Assembly: GCA_945788155.1 (NCBI GenBank)
Contig: CALZKX010000102.1
Span: 1-7,691 of the forward strand
Direction of reading: 5' to 3'
Length of the DNA stretch: 7,691 nucleotides
Origin: an uncultured Flavobacteriaceae bacterium
GTDB taxonomy: Bacteria; Bacteroidota; Bacteroidia; Flavobacteriales; Flavobacteriaceae
The translations under genes and the position numbers were made by a program. The notes beneath the pieces were generated by a model. That model had not been told where the DNA came from. It saw nothing but the letters and a program-made list of their open reading frames with translations, and searched no databases. Below are positions 6,038 through 7,691 of the stretch, in pieces; within the stretch, counting starts at the first letter, position 1; the number at the start of each line of letters is the position of its first letter.

Positions 6038-7108
6038 TTAGATAGGCTTTTCCTTATAATAATTTACCAATAATGCAACCGCGTAGCTATAACTTTCAAT
6101 GCCTTTATCTTGATTATTGGCTTTTAAAAAATTACTATAGATAACTTTAAAAACAGGTTCTAGAGGATTTTTATAGTTGTTCCAAAAGGTATTTGATTCT
6201 TGAAAATTAAGTAAGATTCCTTTGTTGATTTTTGTTTTTAATAATTCGAAACTTTCTTTATCGCGCCTGTAAACTTCATTTAAGCATTGTCTTAAAGCTG
6301 ATACATACCCTGAATATTTATAATATATATCAGGGTTGTTAATGGAAGCTAGATAACCAATAAAATTAGTTTCGTTTTCGGCAGCATAGCCTAATTGATG
6401 TGCTTGTTCATGACATGCTGTTGCTGGATATTGATATAATGGAATTAAACCATCGATTTGTGCTTCGTTGGTAAATGGATTTAAGTAACCACTAAATCCC
6501 ATATAGGTAAGAGGTAAACTATAAATGGATTGTTTAATACTTTTTGCTTTATAGGCAAAAATGGGATGCTCTTTTGCAATTACCTTATATCCATCCATTG
6601 TTTTATTAAATAATTCTTTTTTACTGTATGGAACTTTTACTTTAATTGAATCATTACTTGTAATAGCTAAGTGAATAGCATTGGATTTTTCAACAAACGC
6701 TTCAGTTACATTAATTAATTCCTCAGTTGAATATTTATAATCAATGTCGAGCGATTTGTGTAGGGGAATTCGATAATAATTCATTCCCCAAAATACATGA
6801 AATGCCAAATACACTATTGAAACTGTTGAAAACACATCAATTAACCAGTTTTTTGTGTCAAATCTTAAGCGTTTTCTATTAACAAAAAACCATCTTAAAA
6901 TATATACTCCAGCAATAGTATAAAGTATATCTCCTATTGAGAAAGGAATCCAACCAAAAACGTAGCGTAGTATTTTTGAAGTAAATTGATACACACCATT
7001 GCTATAATAGGTTTCAATAAACTCTGGATAACTAGCCAATAGCTTTACAATGATGTATTGTGGTATAATACTTAAAGCAATTATTAGTTTTTTCTTGTTC
7101 AGCATCAT
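6038..7108 (-). CDS. DUF3810-family membrane zincin-like protein, 356 aa
   Basis: This is a probable integral inner-membrane metallopeptidase-like protein of the DUF3810 family; no substrate is known to me. Three hydrophobic segments lie in the N-terminal third, near residues 8-26, 56-76 and 89-107. A large soluble domain follows. It carries the zinc motif HEQAH (233-237) in the context TACHEQAHQLGYAAENETNF. The two His would bind zinc and Glu234 would be the catalytic base; Glu244 or Glu246 is a candidate third ligand. A hydrophobic stretch LPLTYMGFSGYLNPFTNEA (198-216) precedes the motif, as is usual in this family. Two adjacent ATG codons (7108 and 7105) could start the protein; the first is used here. 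The gene is the first of three on the minus strand, followed after 82 bases by the exported amidohydrolases, and it is divergent from the dipeptidase gene at 7181. Peptidase activity is inferred from the HExxH motif only. Confidence 0.9.
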   Translation of the reverse strand: MMLNKKKLIIALSIIPQYIIVKLLASYPEFIETYYSNGVYQFTSKILRYVFGWIPFSIGDILYTIAGVYILRWFFVNRKRLRFDTKNWLIDVFSTVSIVYLAFHVFWGMNYYRIPLHKSLDIDYKYSTEELINVTEAFVEKSNAIHLAITSNDSIKVKVPYSKKELFNKTMDGYKVIAKEHPIFAYKAKSIKQSIYSLPLTYMGFSGYLNPFTNEAQIDGLIPLYQYPATACHEQAHQLGYAAENETNFIGYLASINNPDIYYKYSGYVSALRQCLNEVYRRDKESFELLKTKINKGILLNFQESNTFWNNYKNPLEPVFKVIYSNFLKANNQDKGIESYSYAVALLVNYYKEKPI

Positions 7109-7109
7109 T

Positions 7110-7117
7110 CAAAAATA
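7110..7117 (-). promoter_or_regulatory. Putative -7 promoter box (TATTTTTG) for the DUF3810 gene
   Basis: The minus strand reads TATTTTTG, a full TAnnTTTG match, with a single base between it and the double start codon ATGATG (7108-7103). Transcription from it would begin at about the second ATG, so the second codon would be the functional start of a leaderless mRNA. No TTG is found 19-21 bases upstream, which weakens the call. It is the same octamer, again next to a start codon, as at 710-717. Confidence 0.3.
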
Positions 7118-7151
7118 CACAATAGTTTAACAATTCTTTTATTTACTTACA

Positions 7152-7159
7152 TACCTTTG
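7152..7159 (+). promoter_or_regulatory. Putative -7 promoter box (TACCTTTG) for the dipeptidase gene
   Basis: TACCTTTG is a full match to the Bacteroidota TAnnTTTG box. It ends 21 bases before the ATG at 7181, giving a predicted short leader of about 15 bases, AT-rich and without a clear Shine-Dalgarno sequence. A TTG at -33 is not evident; the upstream stretch is TTAACAATTC. It lies in the 72-base divergent gap shared with the DUF3810 gene, so the two genes have back-to-back promoters. Confidence 0.45.
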
Positions 7160-7180
7160 TAAAACTTAATTAACAGATAC

Positions 7181-7691
7181 ATGAATTCAGAAATAAGAAA
7201 CCTTGAACCTAAAGAATTGTGGAATAAATTCGCCGATTTAAATGCAGTCCCAAGACCTTCCAAAAAAGAAGAGCGTGTGATTGCCTTTATGAAAAATTTT
7301 GGAGAAAATTTAGGACTTAAAACCATCGTTGATGAAGTTGGAAATGTGATTATCAAAAAACCTGCTTCCAAAGGAATGGAAAACAGAAAGCCAATTGTAA
7401 TGCAATCGCATTTAGATATGGTACATCAAAAAAATGCTGACACCAATTTTGATTTTGACTCTCAAGGAATTGATATGTTTATTGATGGCGACTGGGTTAA
7501 AGCAAAAGGAACAACACTTGGAGCAGACAATGGTTTAGGTGTGGCAACGATTATGGCGATTTTGGAAAGTAATGTTATTGCACATCCTGCTATTGAAGCC
7601 TTATTTACCATTGATGAAGAAACAGGAATGACAGGCGCTATGGGTTTAAAAGGCGGATTGTTGAAAGGTGAAATTTTATTGAATTTAGATA
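7181..7691 (+). CDS. pepD: Aminoacyl-histidine dipeptidase (M20C, PepD-like), 3' part beyond window
   Basis: This is a cytosolic di-zinc dipeptidase (Xaa-His dipeptidase, carnosinase-like) that splits dipeptides with broad specificity. The frame was translated from the ATG at 7181 and runs open for 170 codons to the window edge; full-length relatives are about 480-490 residues, so roughly a third is present. The N-terminus LEPKELWNKFADLNAVPRPS (8-27) is typical of the family. The M20 metal motifs follow in order: QSHLDMVHQK (75-84) with H77 and D79; TTLGADNGLGVA (111-122) with the bridging D116; and TIDEETGMTGA (143-153) with the general base E146 and metal ligand E147. The sequence stops in LLNLD, where D170 is the expected next zinc ligand. 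The lid/dimerisation domain and final His ligand lie outside the window. No signal peptide is present. It is divergent from the DUF3810 gene. Confidence 0.95.
   Translation, partial: MNSEIRNLEPKELWNKFADLNAVPRPSKKEERVIAFMKNFGENLGLKTIVDEVGNVIIKKPASKGMENRKPIVMQSHLDMVHQKNADTNFDFDSQGIDMFIDGDWVKAKGTTLGADNGLGVATIMAILESNVIAHPAIEALFTIDEETGMTGAMGLKGGLLKGEILLNLD

Overview
The window looks like chromosomal DNA from a member of the Flavobacteriaceae (Bacteroidota). It is AT-rich and has short intergenic gaps. There are no strong Shine-Dalgarno sequences, and several starts are preceded by the Bacteroidota -7 promoter box TAnnTTTG. The encoded families are also typical of the group: a DUF6503-type lipoprotein, a DUF3810 membrane zincin, a very long exported amidohydrolase, and an M20C dipeptidase. 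The genus cannot be told from this sequence.

Layout, left to right. (1) Positions 1-704, minus strand: 5' part of a SpoU/TrmH-family RNA methyltransferase gene, cut by the window edge. (2) 705-778: divergent promoter gap. (3) 779-1567, plus strand: a probably surface-exposed lipoprotein of the DUF6503 type. (4) 1568-1680: convergent gap with a long perfect palindrome acting as a two-way terminator. (5) 7108-1681, minus strand: three consecutive genes read in the order DUF3810 membrane metallopeptidase-like protein, 992-residue exported double amidohydrolase, 427-residue exported amidohydrolase-like protein. The last two are 12 bases apart and end at the palindrome, so they very probably share a transcript. 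(6) 7109-7180: second divergent promoter gap. (7) 7181 to the right edge, plus strand: 5' part of a pepD-like aminoacyl-histidine dipeptidase gene.

The most interesting part is the amidohydrolase pair. Three amidohydrolase modules are encoded in a row, two fused in one polypeptide and one separate. Only the C-terminal module of the long protein keeps the full HxH/His/His/Asp metal-ligand set. The first module has Tyr-x-Gly, and the third has Asn-x-Asn, where the HxH should be. This suggests one catalytic module with two structural or regulatory relatives, all exported. The upstream gene encodes a membrane protein with an HExxH zinc motif, and a cytosolic dipeptidase gene is divergent from it. 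A link to peptide or amide turnover is therefore plausible, but it is an inference. No mobile element, CRISPR array, tRNA or rRNA was seen.
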